Below, in pieces: positions 9,362 to 18,647 of a DNA stretch of 64,000 nt (positions within the stretch are counted from its first letter, which is position 1; each line of letters opens with the position of its first letter). The notes beneath the pieces are model-generated. The model worked only from the letters and a program-made list of their open reading frames with translations. It had not been told where the DNA came from and did no database searches. The stretch is from Maribacter hydrothermalis (GTDB lineage Bacteria; Bacteroidota; Bacteroidia; Flavobacteriales; Flavobacteriaceae), in NCBI RefSeq assembly GCF_001913155.1, contig NZ_CP018760.1:3534001-3598000 (forward strand), read 5' to 3'. A program made the position numbers and the translations under genes.

Positions 9362-10570
9362 TTAATTTCTTTTGTTACTTCTTGTTGTCGCTGACCTAGA
9401 GGTTGTACTTCTAGATGGTGCCTTATTAACCGTTCTACTACTTGTACTTCTACTAACCGTACTTTTAGTTCTAGACGGACTTGCAGTCGTTGATCTAGTA
9501 GAACTACTACGTTGAGTTCTCGTACTTGCTGTTCTAGTAGTTGCAGTTCTAGTAACTGGTTTTTTATACGTAGTAGTACTTCTTTTTACCGTTGTACTTC
9601 TTGGCTTGCTAACAACTTCTCTTTTAGTTACAGTTCTGCCTGAGTTGCTTCTTACAGCCGAATTATTTCCACGCTTTACTGTATTGTTATTGGATGAACT
9701 TCTAGCTACTGTTCCGCTTTGTGAATTTCTACCGCTATTGGTATTAGTTCGTTTTACAGTAGTCGATCTGGCTACTGTTGAATTTCTATTTGTTCTAGCA
9801 GTATTATTGTTAGCTAAAGTTCTATTGTTTCTTAAACCATTATCTCTCTTAGCAACAGTTCTATTACTTCTATAAGAATTATCTCTTACCGCTACACGCT
9901 TATCATTTCTGTAAATTGTGGCTCTTTCGTTTCTTACCTTATTATACCTGTGTTGTTTACCTACATGTACATAAGCTTTACGAAAGTTGTTTCTATATGG
10001 GTTATAATAGGTATATCGAATTGGGCTATAATATCTTCTATATGGACTGTTGAATACCAAACCAAAACCTATTGATGGTCTTACAAACCATCTATGAAAT
10101 GGTCTGTAAACATAATGTCTATTATAAACATTTATATATCCAGTATGGTAATCATAGAATCCTCTATTATTATAGTAAACATACATTCCACCTACGCTAC
10201 GAACACGGTTGTTTAAGTAATTGATATCTACATCGCCAATTTGACTTACACGACCATAATAATCGTAATAAATAGGTACATTTTCTACCTGTATTACTGC
10301 TCCGTAATCATCATATTGGGCATATGGGCTATAATCAAAACCGGAGTTGAATGTTACACCGTTTCTTTGAGCTGATATTTGATTTTCTATATAAAAATCA
10401 AATTCACCATCTGGATATACGGAAAATGTAATTCCATTTTCTACAAAAATAAATGAGTTGTCGTATCTATAAGCATTGCTGGTTGCAACCTTATCTTCGT
10501 TAATACCGGTAGCGAAAACACCTGTGGTGCCTAAAATCATCGCAGTAAAAAGGAGTACTAAGTTCTTCAT
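9362..10570 (-). CDS. Secreted low-complexity basic protein of unknown function
   Basis: 402 residues. I placed the start at the Met that opens a clean signal peptide (MKNLVLLFTAMILGTTGVFA); a longer frame to 10624 adds 18 residues without signal character. The mature N-terminal half is rich in Tyr, Asn and Phe with VYPDGEFDFYIE-type segments, perhaps a small folded domain. From about residue 190 to the end it is a low-complexity run of Ser, Thr, Arg, Lys and Asn with many TVKR, SRST and TTRT-type repeats and a strongly basic charge. I recognise no catalytic motif. It may bind polyanions at the cell surface, but that is speculation. Confidence 0.6.
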   Translation of the reverse strand: MKNLVLLFTAMILGTTGVFATGINEDKVATSNAYRYDNSFIFVENGITFSVYPDGEFDFYIENQISAQRNGVTFNSGFDYSPYAQYDDYGAVIQVENVPIYYDYYGRVSQIGDVDINYLNNRVRSVGGMYVYYNNRGFYDYHTGYINVYNRHYVYRPFHRWFVRPSIGFGLVFNSPYRRYYSPIRYTYYNPYRNNFRKAYVHVGKQHRYNKVRNERATIYRNDKRVAVRDNSYRSNRTVAKRDNGLRNNRTLANNNTARTNRNSTVARSTTVKRTNTNSGRNSQSGTVARSSSNNNTVKRGNNSAVRSNSGRTVTKREVVSKPRSTTVKRSTTTYKKPVTRTATTRTASTRTQRSSSTRSTTASPSRTKSTVSRSTSSRTVNKAPSRSTTSRSATTRSNKRN

Positions 10571-10732
10571 AATATAAGGTTTTAAATCTGCCCTTAAGCA
10601 GTGGTTTAGAATGTAACTATTCACATTCCCTTACATCATTACAAACAGCGTGCCAAAAATATTAACTACGTATTATGTTGTTGAAAACCAGTCTATTGTA
10701 TTTCCTTTTTAAAGATGCTATTTTATTAAAAC

Positions 10733-13513
10733 CTATAGTAACTTCTCTTTTAAATACCCTGCTGTATACGATTTTTTGTTATTTATAACCTCTTCAGGAG
10801 TTCCTTCAGCTAGTAATTGACCACCATTTTCTCCGCCTCTAGGGCCTAAATCAATGATATAATCGGCACATTTTATCAATTCAATATTATGTTCAATGAC
10901 CACTATAGAGTGTCCTTTTTTGATTAATGCATTAAATGATTTTAATAATTTTTGAATATCATGAAAGTGCAAACCAGTTGTAGGTTCATCAAAAATAAAC
11001 AGAGCTTTATCTTTTGTACTTCCTTTAATTAAGAAAGATGCTAATTTAATACGTTGCGCTTCACCACCGGATAGGGTAGAAGAAGACTGACCTAAAGTTA
11101 CATAGCCCAAACCAACATCTTGTAATGGTTTTAGCTTGGATACAATTTTGGTTTGCTCTCCTGTCTCAAAAAACTGAATAGCATCATCAATGGTCATATT
11201 AAGAACGGCATCAATATTTGCATTGTTAAAAGTAACTTCTAAAACTTCTTTTTTAAATCGCTTACCGCCACATGTTTCACATTCTAAATGAACATCGGCC
11301 ATAAATTGCATTTCTACGGTAATTTCACCTTCGCCTTTGCATTTTTCACAACGACCGCCATCTACATTAAAAGAAAAATGTTTTGCTTGGTAATTTCTTA
11401 TTTTACTTAATTTTTGGCTAGCATATAAATTTCTAATATCATCATAAGCCTTTATATAGGTAACAGGATTAGAACGAGAAGAACGCCCAATTGGGTTTTG
11501 GTCAACAAATTCTACATGTTTAATATGTTGAAACTGGCCTTCAACAGAAGTATGCTGACCTGCTTTTTCTCCATATCCACCCACTTCTTTTAAAATTATG
11601 GGATATAATAATTTCTTTACCAGAGTACTTTTTCCACTACCAGATACTCCCGTAACAACAGTAAGCATATCCAAAGGAAAAGTAACATCAATATTTTTAA
11701 GGTTATTTTCCCTAACTCCTTTAATGGTAATATGGTTCTTTGATGTTCTTCGTTCTTTAGGAATCTTAATTTCCATTTTACCATTTAGGTATTGCGCGGT
11801 AAGAGAATTTGATTTCAATATTTCATAAAGTGTACCTTGCGCGACCACTTTACCACCATGTGTGCCCGCTTCTGGCCCTATATCTATAACCATATCTGCA
11901 GCTTTCATGATATCTTCATCATGCTCTACAACTATAACGGTATTTCCTAAATTCCGTAATGAAATTAATACTTCAATTAGGTTCTCCGTATCTTTTGGGT
12001 GCAATCCTATGCTTGGTTCGTCTAAAATATACATAGAACCTACTAAGCTACTACCAAGAGAGGTTGCTAAATTTATTCTTTGACTTTCCCCGCCCGATAA
12101 GGTGTTAGATTTTCTATTAATAGTTAGGTAGTTTAAGCCAACTTTGTCTAAAAAACCTAATCGTGTATTTATTTCTATGAGTAGTCTTGCCGCAATAGTA
12201 GCATCACTATCGTTTAGTTTTAGATTAGTAAAGAAAACAATCAATTTTTCAATGGATAAGCCTACTAAAGAAGAAATTGATGCTCCGCCTACTTTTACAT
12301 AATCTGTTTCTGGGCGTAAACGTTTGCCATTACATATATTACATTTGGTTTTACCTCTGTATCTGGAAAGCATTACCCTATTCTGGATTTTGTAACTTTT
12401 TTCTTCCAGTATTCCAAAAAAGGAATGTAGCCCAGTAAAGTGGGCGTTACCGTCCCAAACCAATTGTTTTTGTTCCTCTGTAAGCTCAAACCACGGTTTA
12501 TGAATAGGAAAATCATATTTGTAAGCGGTATTTACAAGTTGATCGCGATAGGTACCCATGCTTTCGCCACGCCAAGCGAAAATTGCATTTTCATAAACAG
12601 ATAATGCTGTATTTGGAACTACTAAATCTTCATCTATACCAATAACATCGCCATAACCTTCACATTTAGGGCAAGCCCCATATGGATTGTTAAAACTGAA
12701 TAAGTGCACATTTGGTTCAAGAAACATCATGCCATCTAACTCAAACTTATTGCTAAATGGTGTTTGTTTTCCATCGGCCAGTTCTTCAATAATACATTCT
12801 CCTTTTCCTTCAAAAAAAGCGGTATCAATAGCATTAGCTAATCGATTAAAAAAATCTTCATCGTTTTTAGAAATGATCCTATCAATAACCAAATAGAAGT
12901 GCTTTCCTATATTTTCAGGCGCTTGATCTATTCGTAAAACTTCATCATTATACTTGATACGAGCGTAACCTTGTTTAGAAAATAGCTCTAAAGATTTTAT
13001 TGCATCCCTATCTTCACGAATAGTAATTGGTGCTAAGAGTAACAGTTTAGTTCCTTCAGCATACGTTTTTACATGGTTTACCACATCTGTAACCGTATGC
13101 TTTTTTACTTCGTTTCCTGAAATAGGAGAGAAGGTCTTGCCAATTCGAGCATATAAAAGTTTTATATAGTCGTAAATTTCTGTAGTCGTACCAACGGTAG
13201 ATCTAGGATTGGTAGAATTAACTTTTTGTTCAATTGCAATTGCTGGAGCTATGCCTTTTATATAGTCAACCTTTGGCTTGTCCAATTTACCTAAAAACTG
13301 CCTTGCGTAGGAAGAAAGACTTTCTACATATCGTCTTTGTCCTTCAGCATATAATGTATCAAAAGCTAAACTAGATTTCCCAGAACCAGATAATCCGGTA
13401 ATGACAACAAGTTTGTTTCTTGGGATAACTACATCAATATCTTTAAGATTGTGCAGTTTAGCGCCTTTAATAATGATGTTCTCTTTCGGATTTACTTCTG
13501 CTAGTGTGGGCAT
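10733..13513 (-). CDS. uvrA: Excinuclease ABC subunit A
   Basis: 926 residues, near the usual length for UvrA, the damage-sensing ATPase of nucleotide excision repair. Two ABC ATPase halves are visible: Walker [10 protein letters not shown] near residue 39 and GVSGSGKST in the second half. Each half has an LSGGE signature (LSGGESQR and LSGGEAQR). UvrA zinc-binding cysteine pairs are present: [24 protein letters not shown] and CETCGGKR. The ending [17 protein letters not shown] is characteristic. It acts in the cytoplasm with UvrB and UvrC. It is transcribed away from the divergent sigma factor gene. Confidence 0.97.
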   Translation of the reverse strand: MPTLAEVNPKENIIIKGAKLHNLKDIDVVIPRNKLVVITGLSGSGKSSLAFDTLYAEGQRRYVESLSSYARQFLGKLDKPKVDYIKGIAPAIAIEQKVNSTNPRSTVGTTTEIYDYIKLLYARIGKTFSPISGNEVKKHTVTDVVNHVKTYAEGTKLLLLAPITIREDRDAIKSLELFSKQGYARIKYNDEVLRIDQAPENIGKHFYLVIDRIISKNDEDFFNRLANAIDTAFFEGKGECIIEELADGKQTPFSNKFELDGMMFLEPNVHLFSFNNPYGACPKCEGYGDVIGIDEDLVVPNTALSVYENAIFAWRGESMGTYRDQLVNTAYKYDFPIHKPWFELTEEQKQLVWDGNAHFTGLHSFFGILEEKSYKIQNRVMLSRYRGKTKCNICNGKRLRPETDYVKVGGASISSLVGLSIEKLIVFFTNLKLNDSDATIAARLLIEINTRLGFLDKVGLNYLTINRKSNTLSGGESQRINLATSLGSSLVGSMYILDEPSIGLHPKDTENLIEVLISLRNLGNTVIVVEHDEDIMKAADMVIDIGPEAGTHGGKVVAQGTLYEILKSNSLTAQYLNGKMEIKIPKERRTSKNHITIKGVRENNLKNIDVTFPLDMLTVVTGVSGSGKSTLVKKLLYPIILKEVGGYGEKAGQHTSVEGQFQHIKHVEFVDQNPIGRSSRSNPVTYIKAYDDIRNLYASQKLSKIRNYQAKHFSFNVDGGRCEKCKGEGEITVEMQFMADVHLECETCGGKRFKKEVLEVTFNNANIDAVLNMTIDDAIQFFETGEQTKIVSKLKPLQDVGLGYVTLGQSSSTLSGGEAQRIKLASFLIKGSTKDKALFIFDEPTTGLHFHDIQKLLKSFNALIKKGHSIVVIEHNIELIKCADYIIDLGPRGGENGGQLLAEGTPEEVINNKKSYTAGYLKEKLL

Positions 13514-13628
13514 AAAATTATCTAAGTTTGCAAAGATACGCTTTGCCTTTTTTCTGAACTAAAAAATGCAGTTTATCTAAAATATTGTAAGAAGTTTTCA
13601 CATTTTTATAAGACTATTTATTTTTTTA

Positions 13629-13636
13629 TATCTTTG
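13629..13636 (+). promoter_or_regulatory. Possible -7 box (TATCTTTG) before the first sigma factor gene
   Basis: TATCTTTG fits the Bacteroidetes -7 consensus TAnnTTTG and lies about 120 bases before the sigma factor start. No good TTG -33 box is present at standard spacing, so support is weak. Confidence 0.35.
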
Positions 13637-13755
13637 AGGCTCATTATTATTTAATACGCCTATAACGCAACATTACTTTTTTTAAGTTAGAATTTAACCA
13701 TTAGACCTTTGTTCATTGAATAGTAGGTCTGCATTTTAACCCTTAAAGTAACGTT

Positions 13756-14337
13756 ATGGTAGTACAGATTGAAGACTCTCAATTAGTAAAGCAATATATT
13801 CAAGGTGATGAAAGAGCTATAGAAGCTTTAATAAATCGTCATAATTCCCGTCTTACTGGTTTTATCTATTCTAAAGTAGGTGACCGCGAATTAACAGAGG
13901 ACATTTTTCAAGATACATTTATGAAAGTTATACGTACCTTAAAAAAAGGCGCATATAATGAAGAAGGCAAATTTTTACCTTGGGTAATGCGTATAGCACA
14001 TAATCTAGTTATTGATCATTTTAGAAAGCATAATAGAATGCCAATGTACAATAGTAGGGAAAGTTATAATATCTTTTCTTTATTAGATGACGATAAGTTA
14101 AATGCAGAAAAACAATTAATTAAGGAGCAAATTGATTCTGATTTAATTAAAATGATAAAAGAATTGCCGGAAGATCAGCAAGAGGTATTAGAAATGCGTA
14201 TATATAAGGACATGAGCTTCAAAGAAATTTCTGATAATACAGGTGTAAGTATTAATACGGCTTTAGGAAGAATGCGTTACGCTTTAATAAACCTTAGAAA
14301 GCTTGTTGAAGCAAATAATATTGTTTTAACGAATTAA
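13756..14337 (+). CDS. ECF-like sigma-70 family factor, copy 1
   Basis: 193 residues with sigma region 2 (residues about 22-90; IFQDTFMKVIRTL and WVMRIAHNLVIDHFRK) and region 4 (about 130-185; EMRIYKDMSFKEISDNTGVSI recognition helix region). Region 3 is absent, as in ECF sigma factors. It is very similar throughout to the sigma factor at 14950-15534 (for example the shared GVSINTALGRMRYALINLRK core), so the two arose by tandem duplication. No anti-sigma gene follows. Instead a 46-residue protein gene starts 75 bases after the stop. The target promoters are unknown. Confidence 0.9.
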   Translation: MVVQIEDSQLVKQYIQGDERAIEALINRHNSRLTGFIYSKVGDRELTEDIFQDTFMKVIRTLKKGAYNEEGKFLPWVMRIAHNLVIDHFRKHNRMPMYNSRESYNIFSLLDDDKLNAEKQLIKEQIDSDLIKMIKELPEDQQEVLEMRIYKDMSFKEISDNTGVSINTALGRMRYALINLRKLVEANNIVLTN

Positions 14338-14411
14338 TTGGTCGCAGGTCGAATGGATCTACTATCTTCATACATGTGTCGTTCTTTAGTTGAACCTAAA
14401 CAACAAGTACC

Positions 14412-14552
14412 ATGGAAAAAATTTACACAGAAGAAAATAATAATACAATTGTAAAAGCAAAACCGGAAACAATTAAGTTTTTACTTTCGTATTCTAAATC
14501 TTTAGAAATAACTGAAGCAAAAGGTTTGCAGTTTGAAAGCAACTTAAACTAG
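14412..14552 (+). CDS. Small protein (46 aa) paired with sigma factor copy 1
   Basis: An open frame of 47 codons starting MEKIYTEENNN and ending in a core TIKFLLSYSKSLE and tail FESNLN. It is too short for normal gene calls. It is clearly related to the 47-residue frame at 15603-15746, which shares the start MEKIY, the core TI-FLLSYS-(A/S)L, and the end -SFE--LN/FESNLN. Having the same protein in the same place behind each duplicated sigma factor argues that it is a real gene. It might regulate the sigma factor, but no evidence shows how. Confidence 0.7.
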   Translation: MEKIYTEENNNTIVKAKPETIKFLLSYSKSLEITEAKGLQFESNLN

Positions 14553-14572
14553 TATTTCCTCAATCATATATT

Positions 14573-14604
14573 AAACCCTTAGGTAAAGCCTAGGGGTTTT
14601 TTGG
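14573..14604 (+). terminator. Rho-independent terminator after the first sigma/small-protein unit
   Basis: AAACCCTTAGG pairs with CCTAGGGGTTT around a short loop and is followed by a T run. Confidence 0.75.
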
Positions 14605-14949
14605 TTTAAAATAGATTGTAATTGTCACTTGCCGATACTAAGCTTCTAATTGCTTGTAAGAAATCAATGTTTTTTACCCTACCCATAATACATGTATAGT
14701 ATTGCAATACTAATAATTAAGGGCTTTGGGTCATTATTACCCTTCCTACATTTTCTTGCTGAACTATCTGAAATCTTTTTTATTGTATGGAAATATACTT
14801 TTTCGATGTTTCACATCAAAAAAACGTGTTTTGACAACATACTTTTTTCAACAGCTCCCCTTTTCTCTAGTTTTATATCAGAAATAAAAAACAAACCAAT
14901 TAACTAAAAAGATTTTCCCAATCTTAACCAATTAAAGAATGTAACTCGT
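14605..14949. other. Intergenic region before the second sigma factor
   Basis: About 345 AT-rich bases between the first terminator and the second sigma gene. A 71-codon hydrophobic frame at 14692-14907 (+) has no recognisable family or ribosome site and is probably chance. I see no repeat shared with the region upstream of copy 1. The promoter of copy 2 must lie here, but I cannot place it. Confidence 0.5.
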
Positions 14950-15534
14950 ATGAAACTACAAATTGAAGACTCAGAATTAGTTAGGGATTATATCAGCGGT
15001 AACGAAAGTGCCCTTGAAGTTTTGATTAATCGTCATAACCAACGTATAACTAGTTTTATCTATTCTAAAGTGTTGGATAGGGATATTACAGAAGATATTT
15101 TTCAAGATACTTTTATTAAAGTAATTAAAACTTTAAAAAAAGGTAAGTATAGTGAAGAAGGTAAGTTTTTACCTTGGGTAATGAGGATTTCTCACAACCT
15201 AATTATTGATCACTTTAGAAGAAATAAGAGAATGCCAATGTTTGAAGGCAGTGATGACTTTAATATTTTCTCTGTTATTGGAGATGATAAGTTAAATGCC
15301 GAAAAACAATTAATTAAAAATCAAATAGATACTGACCTTAGACAACTGGTAGAGGAGTTGCCAGATGACCAAAAAGAAGTACTTTTAATGCGTATTTATA
15401 AGGATATGAGTTTTAAGGAAATTTCAGAAAATACGGGTGTAAGTATTAATACAGCGTTAGGTAGAATGCGATATGCATTAATTAACCTTAGAAAAATCAT
15501 TGAAAAAAACAATATAGTTCTTACGAATTCTTAG
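14950..15534 (+). CDS. ECF-like sigma-70 family factor, copy 2
   Basis: 194 residues, colinear with and highly similar to copy 1 at 13756-14337. Region 2 includes IFQDTFIKVIKTLKKG and WVMRISHNLIIDHFRR; region 4 includes MRIYKDMSFKEISENTGVSI. Differences cluster in the N-terminal region and the linker, while the DNA-reading helix is nearly unchanged, so both factors may recognise overlapping promoters. It is followed 68 bases later by the second small companion protein. No anti-sigma factor is adjacent. Confidence 0.9.
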   Translation: MKLQIEDSELVRDYISGNESALEVLINRHNQRITSFIYSKVLDRDITEDIFQDTFIKVIKTLKKGKYSEEGKFLPWVMRISHNLIIDHFRRNKRMPMFEGSDDFNIFSVIGDDKLNAEKQLIKNQIDTDLRQLVEELPDDQKEVLLMRIYKDMSFKEISENTGVSINTALGRMRYALINLRKIIEKNNIVLTNS

Positions 15535-15602
15535 AAGTACAAAATACAATAAACAATATTTCCAAATTTGCTGCGTTATTTTATTGTAACAACGTAGGAA
15601 GT

Positions 15603-15746
15603 ATGGAAAAAATTTACTCTAATTACCAAGAACAGACCGGATTTGACAAAGTATGTCCGAAGACTATCAACTTCTTATTGAGCTATTCTCTAGCACTTTA
15701 CGAATTTGAGTACAAAGATTTAAGTTTCGAAACATTTTTAAACTAA
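15603..15746 (+). CDS. Small protein (47 aa) paired with sigma factor copy 2
   Basis: A 48-codon frame starting MEKIYSNYQEQ with core TINFLLSYSLALYEF and end LSFETFLN. It is the paralogue of the frame at 14412-14552 and occupies the same position behind its sigma gene. Conservation after duplication (same start, same core, same ending, different middle) supports translation. The function is unknown. Confidence 0.7.
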   Translation: MEKIYSNYQEQTGFDKVCPKTINFLLSYSLALYEFEYKDLSFETFLN

Positions 15747-15750
15747 TATA

Positions 15751-15775
15751 AAACCCGCAATCAGCGGGTTTTTTT
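15751..15775. terminator. Bidirectional terminator that overlaps the nth stop codon
   Basis: AAACCCGC (15751-15758) pairs with GCGGGTTT (15764-15771) around a 5-base loop, followed by T residues. The stop codon of the convergent endonuclease III gene (15761-15763) lies in the loop of the same hairpin. Confidence 0.8.
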
Positions 15776-16423
15776 CTTTTTATAGTAGTCGTTGAGGACT
15801 GTTTTTCTTCCTATTGTTTTAGTGATTATATCTTTTTCTAAGTCCCATCCTCTTGCTGGTGAGTATTCTCGACCATACCATATAATTTGTAAATGAAGGT
15901 CATTCCAAATTTCTCTAGGAAATAATCTTTTAGCATCTTTTTCTGTTTGTACCACATTCTTACCGTTTGTAAACCCCCATCTATATAATAATCTATGAAT
16001 GTGCGTATCAACGGGAAAAGCTGGTATTCCAAATGCTTGCGAGATGACTACACTTGCGGTTTTATGACCTACTGCTGGTAATTCTTCTAAATATTCAAGC
16101 TCTTTAGGTACAATTCCATTATATTTATCAATCAATATTCTTGAAAGCCCATGTATGCCTTTTGCTTTCATTGGAGATAAACCTACGGGCTTAATTATTT
16201 CTCTAATTTCTTCCACGGTAAGTTTAACCATATCATACGGATTGTCCGCCTTGGCAAATAAAAGTGGAGTAATTTTATTTACGCGAACATCGGTACTTTG
16301 AGCAGACATCAAAACTGCAATTAGTAAGGTATATGGATCCTTATGATCTAATGGAACCGGAATTTCGGGATAAAGCTTCTGTAGTGTAGAAATTGTAAAA
16401 GCTATTTTTTCGGCCTTCGTCAT
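15761..16423 (-). CDS. nth: Endonuclease III-like DNA glycosylase/AP lyase lacking the Fe-S ligands
   Basis: 220 residues of the HhH-GPD base-excision repair family. The helix-hairpin-helix LPAVGHKTASVV contains the catalytic Lys, and PVDTHIHRLLYRWG contains the catalytic Asp of Nth. Canonical Nth ends with a C-x6-C-x2-C-x5-C cluster loop. Here the matching region reads WYGREYSPARGWDLEKDI and no cysteines are present, so the 4Fe-4S cluster appears lost. Lyase activity should be kept. The C-terminal KKKK tail is encoded across the shared terminator. Confidence 0.9.
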   Translation of the reverse strand: MTKAEKIAFTISTLQKLYPEIPVPLDHKDPYTLLIAVLMSAQSTDVRVNKITPLLFAKADNPYDMVKLTVEEIREIIKPVGLSPMKAKGIHGLSRILIDKYNGIVPKELEYLEELPAVGHKTASVVISQAFGIPAFPVDTHIHRLLYRWGFTNGKNVVQTEKDAKRLFPREIWNDLHLQIIWYGREYSPARGWDLEKDIITKTIGRKTVLNDYYKKKKTR

Positions 16424-16478
16424 TAATTGTTTAATTTTGAGTGATAAAATTTAAACACAAATTTATAAAACTAAATTT

Positions 16479-16934
16479 ATGAATACGTTAAAAGTTGGTG
16501 ATAAAGTACCTTCATTCACAGCTAAAGATCAAGATGGAAATACGATTAATTTAGATGATTTTAAAGGGAAAAAATTAATTGTCTTCTTCTATCCAAAAGC
16601 GAGCACACCTGGGTGTACCGCAGAAGCCTGTAATTTAAGAGATAATTATAAGGAATTGCAATCTAAAGGTTATGAACTTGTAGGGGTAAGTGCAGATTCT
16701 GAAAAAAAACAAGCAAAATTTAAGGATAAATATCAGTTTCCTTTTCCGTTATTGGCAGATGAGGATCATACGGTTATAAATGCATTCGGGGTTTGGGGAC
16801 CTAAGAAGTTTATGGGTCGTGAATACGATGGCATTCATAGAAAAACTTTTTTAGTGAATGGTAATGCTATTGTTACTAAAGTAATCGATAAAGTAAAAAC
16901 AAAAGATCATGCGGCCCAAATTTTAGAAGAGTAG
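16479..16934 (+). CDS. bcp: Thioredoxin-dependent thiol peroxidase (Bcp/PrxQ)
   Basis: 151 residues, the standard length. The peroxidatic motif FFYPKASTPGCTAEACNLRD carries the peroxidatic Cys and a second Cys five residues later, the PrxQ arrangement for an intramolecular disulphide. It reduces hydrogen and alkyl peroxides in the cytoplasm using thioredoxin. It is divergent from nth, with 55 bases between them, so both DNA- and peroxide-repair genes share a promoter region. Confidence 0.93.
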   Translation: MNTLKVGDKVPSFTAKDQDGNTINLDDFKGKKLIVFFYPKASTPGCTAEACNLRDNYKELQSKGYELVGVSADSEKKQAKFKDKYQFPFPLLADEDHTVINAFGVWGPKKFMGREYDGIHRKTFLVNGNAIVTKVIDKVKTKDHAAQILEE

Positions 16935-16946
16935 GGTAGTGTAAAT

Positions 16947-16982
16947 AAAAATGCGCTCATTATGTAAAGAGCGCATTTTTTT
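16947..16982. terminator. Hairpin terminator after bcp
   Basis: AAAAATGCGCTC pairs with GAGCGCATTTTT (16969-16980) with an 11-12-base loop and T run. It also serves the convergent gene at 17016. Confidence 0.8.
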
Positions 16983-17015
16983 TATGTTTAATTATATGAT
17001 AGTAAAAATCTATTA

Positions 17016-18476
17016 TTAAGATTCGTTAGCTTCCACTTCTATTGTTTTTCTTGTAAAAAGATTTTTCTCTTTAATGATTTCTGAAAGACCTTCAGGTAAC
17101 ATATCTTCCCAGCCGTCTTCATTATTCATAAGTTTCTTAAGAACATCTCTAGAGAAAATATCCATTACATCTGGTTCGTAGTCTATAATGTCCATTACCT
17201 TGCCATTGTATTTAAAGAATTTATATAATTCCTTCATACGAGGGTGAACCTTAACATTATTACTGGTCATTATTTGACCGGTATCTGGGTTTTTCATAGG
17301 ATATAAGTACACTTGTAAATCTTTAAAGAACAATTTACCAAATGCCTCAAGTATACCACCACTTAAGTGACGGTAGTATTTTTCGTCAAAAATGTCCACT
17401 AAATTATTGACACCCATAGTAAGTCCAATTCTATTTTTAGTGTAATTGTTAAAGTATTCTACCAACTTATAATATTCTTGGAATTTAGAAATCATAACCG
17501 AATGACCTAAAGAACAAAGCAATTCTGCTCTATCCATAAAATCTTGTTCATCAATTTCTCCGGATGCTTTTAAATTTGATAAGGTAATTTCAAATATGAC
17601 CATAGTGTTCTCTTGGTCAACACCTTTGTCGCGAATGAAAATGTCATAAGACTTTTCAAACATATCTAAATTAACCTTCGTAACTGGTCTAAAACTACCA
17701 CGTAACGCTAAAATATTTTTCTTGTAAAGTACGGCAGCTGGTAGTAGATTGTTGCCATCAGGACCAAACATTACAGCATCTGTCATATCATTTTTAATAA
17801 GCTGTAAACTCATTAAACGGTTGTCAACTTCTTTAAAATTAGGTCCAGAAAAGTTGACCATGTCAATTTCTAATGTATCCTTATCTATGTGGTCATATAA
17901 ATATTTTAGCATTTTTTTAGGCTTGTCATATTTATAAAAAGCACCATATATTAAGTTTACACCAAGAATACCTAAAGTTTCTTGTTGTAGCCTTGCCTCA
18001 TTTTGTTTAAACCGAATATGAAGAATAATTTCATCAAGTTCTTTTTGTTTTGGGTCTAATTGATAGCGTATTCCAATCCATCCATGACCTTTATAACGTT
18101 TGGAGAAATCAATTGTTGCCACAGTATTTGCGTATGAAAAGAACAATCTATCAGGGTGGTTTTCACGACTTATTCGTTCTTCCATTAACTGCATTTCATG
18201 ACTCAACATCGTTTTTAAACGAGCCTGTGTTACATACCTGCCATCTTTTTCAATACCATAAATGGCATCACTAAAATCTTTATCATAAGCGCTCATTGCT
18301 TTTGCAATGGTGCCAGAAGCTCCACCGGATCTAAAGAAATGACGAGCAGTTTCTTGTCCTGCCCCTATTTCTGCGAAGGTTCCATATATATCTGGATTTA
18401 GATTTATACGTAGGGTTTTCGCTTTTATCGAAGGAATATTCTCAAAGACACTATCTCTCTTTAATACCGATGCCAT
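17016..18476 (-). CDS. Conserved hypothetical protein, 486 aa, cytoplasmic
   Basis: I chose the ATG at 18476 (MASVLKRDS). An in-frame extension to 18581 begins with TTG and adds 35 residues of no clear character. The protein belongs to a widespread family often misnamed TonB-dependent receptor or nicotinate-nucleotide adenylyltransferase in databases; neither name is supported, because there is no signal peptide, plug or HxGH motif. Notable segments are YGTFAEIGAGQETARHFF, near the start and resembling a glycine-rich loop, and GHGWIGIRYQL. No catalytic site is recognisable. It is a single gene between two unrelated units. Confidence 0.7.
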   Translation of the reverse strand: MASVLKRDSVFENIPSIKAKTLRINLNPDIYGTFAEIGAGQETARHFFRSGGASGTIAKAMSAYDKDFSDAIYGIEKDGRYVTQARLKTMLSHEMQLMEERISRENHPDRLFFSYANTVATIDFSKRYKGHGWIGIRYQLDPKQKELDEIILHIRFKQNEARLQQETLGILGVNLIYGAFYKYDKPKKMLKYLYDHIDKDTLEIDMVNFSGPNFKEVDNRLMSLQLIKNDMTDAVMFGPDGNNLLPAAVLYKKNILALRGSFRPVTKVNLDMFEKSYDIFIRDKGVDQENTMVIFEITLSNLKASGEIDEQDFMDRAELLCSLGHSVMISKFQEYYKLVEYFNNYTKNRIGLTMGVNNLVDIFDEKYYRHLSGGILEAFGKLFFKDLQVYLYPMKNPDTGQIMTSNNVKVHPRMKELYKFFKYNGKVMDIIDYEPDVMDIFSRDVLKKLMNNEDGWEDMLPEGLSEIIKEKNLFTRKTIEVEANES

Positions 18477-18647
18477 TTTTTTACCTGTTTTACTTTTAAC
18501 AAAGTTATAAAGAATGGTTGTTACAATGGTCATTAGCCCGAAAAAATTGGGATAAGTTTCTGTTATAGTTTTTATTGCCAATTTAATACAGTGATCTTAT
18601 AAAATTCAACCTGTTACTTTATTAAAAAGGAATTAAATTTGTAACTC

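Noticed and set aside
14692-14907. A 71-codon hydrophobic ORF before the second sigma factor
   Set aside because: No family, ribosome site or context; it is probably chance in AT-rich DNA.
17016-18476. A TonB-dependent receptor
   Set aside because: No signal peptide, TonB box, plug or barrel pattern; the name is a common database error for this family.
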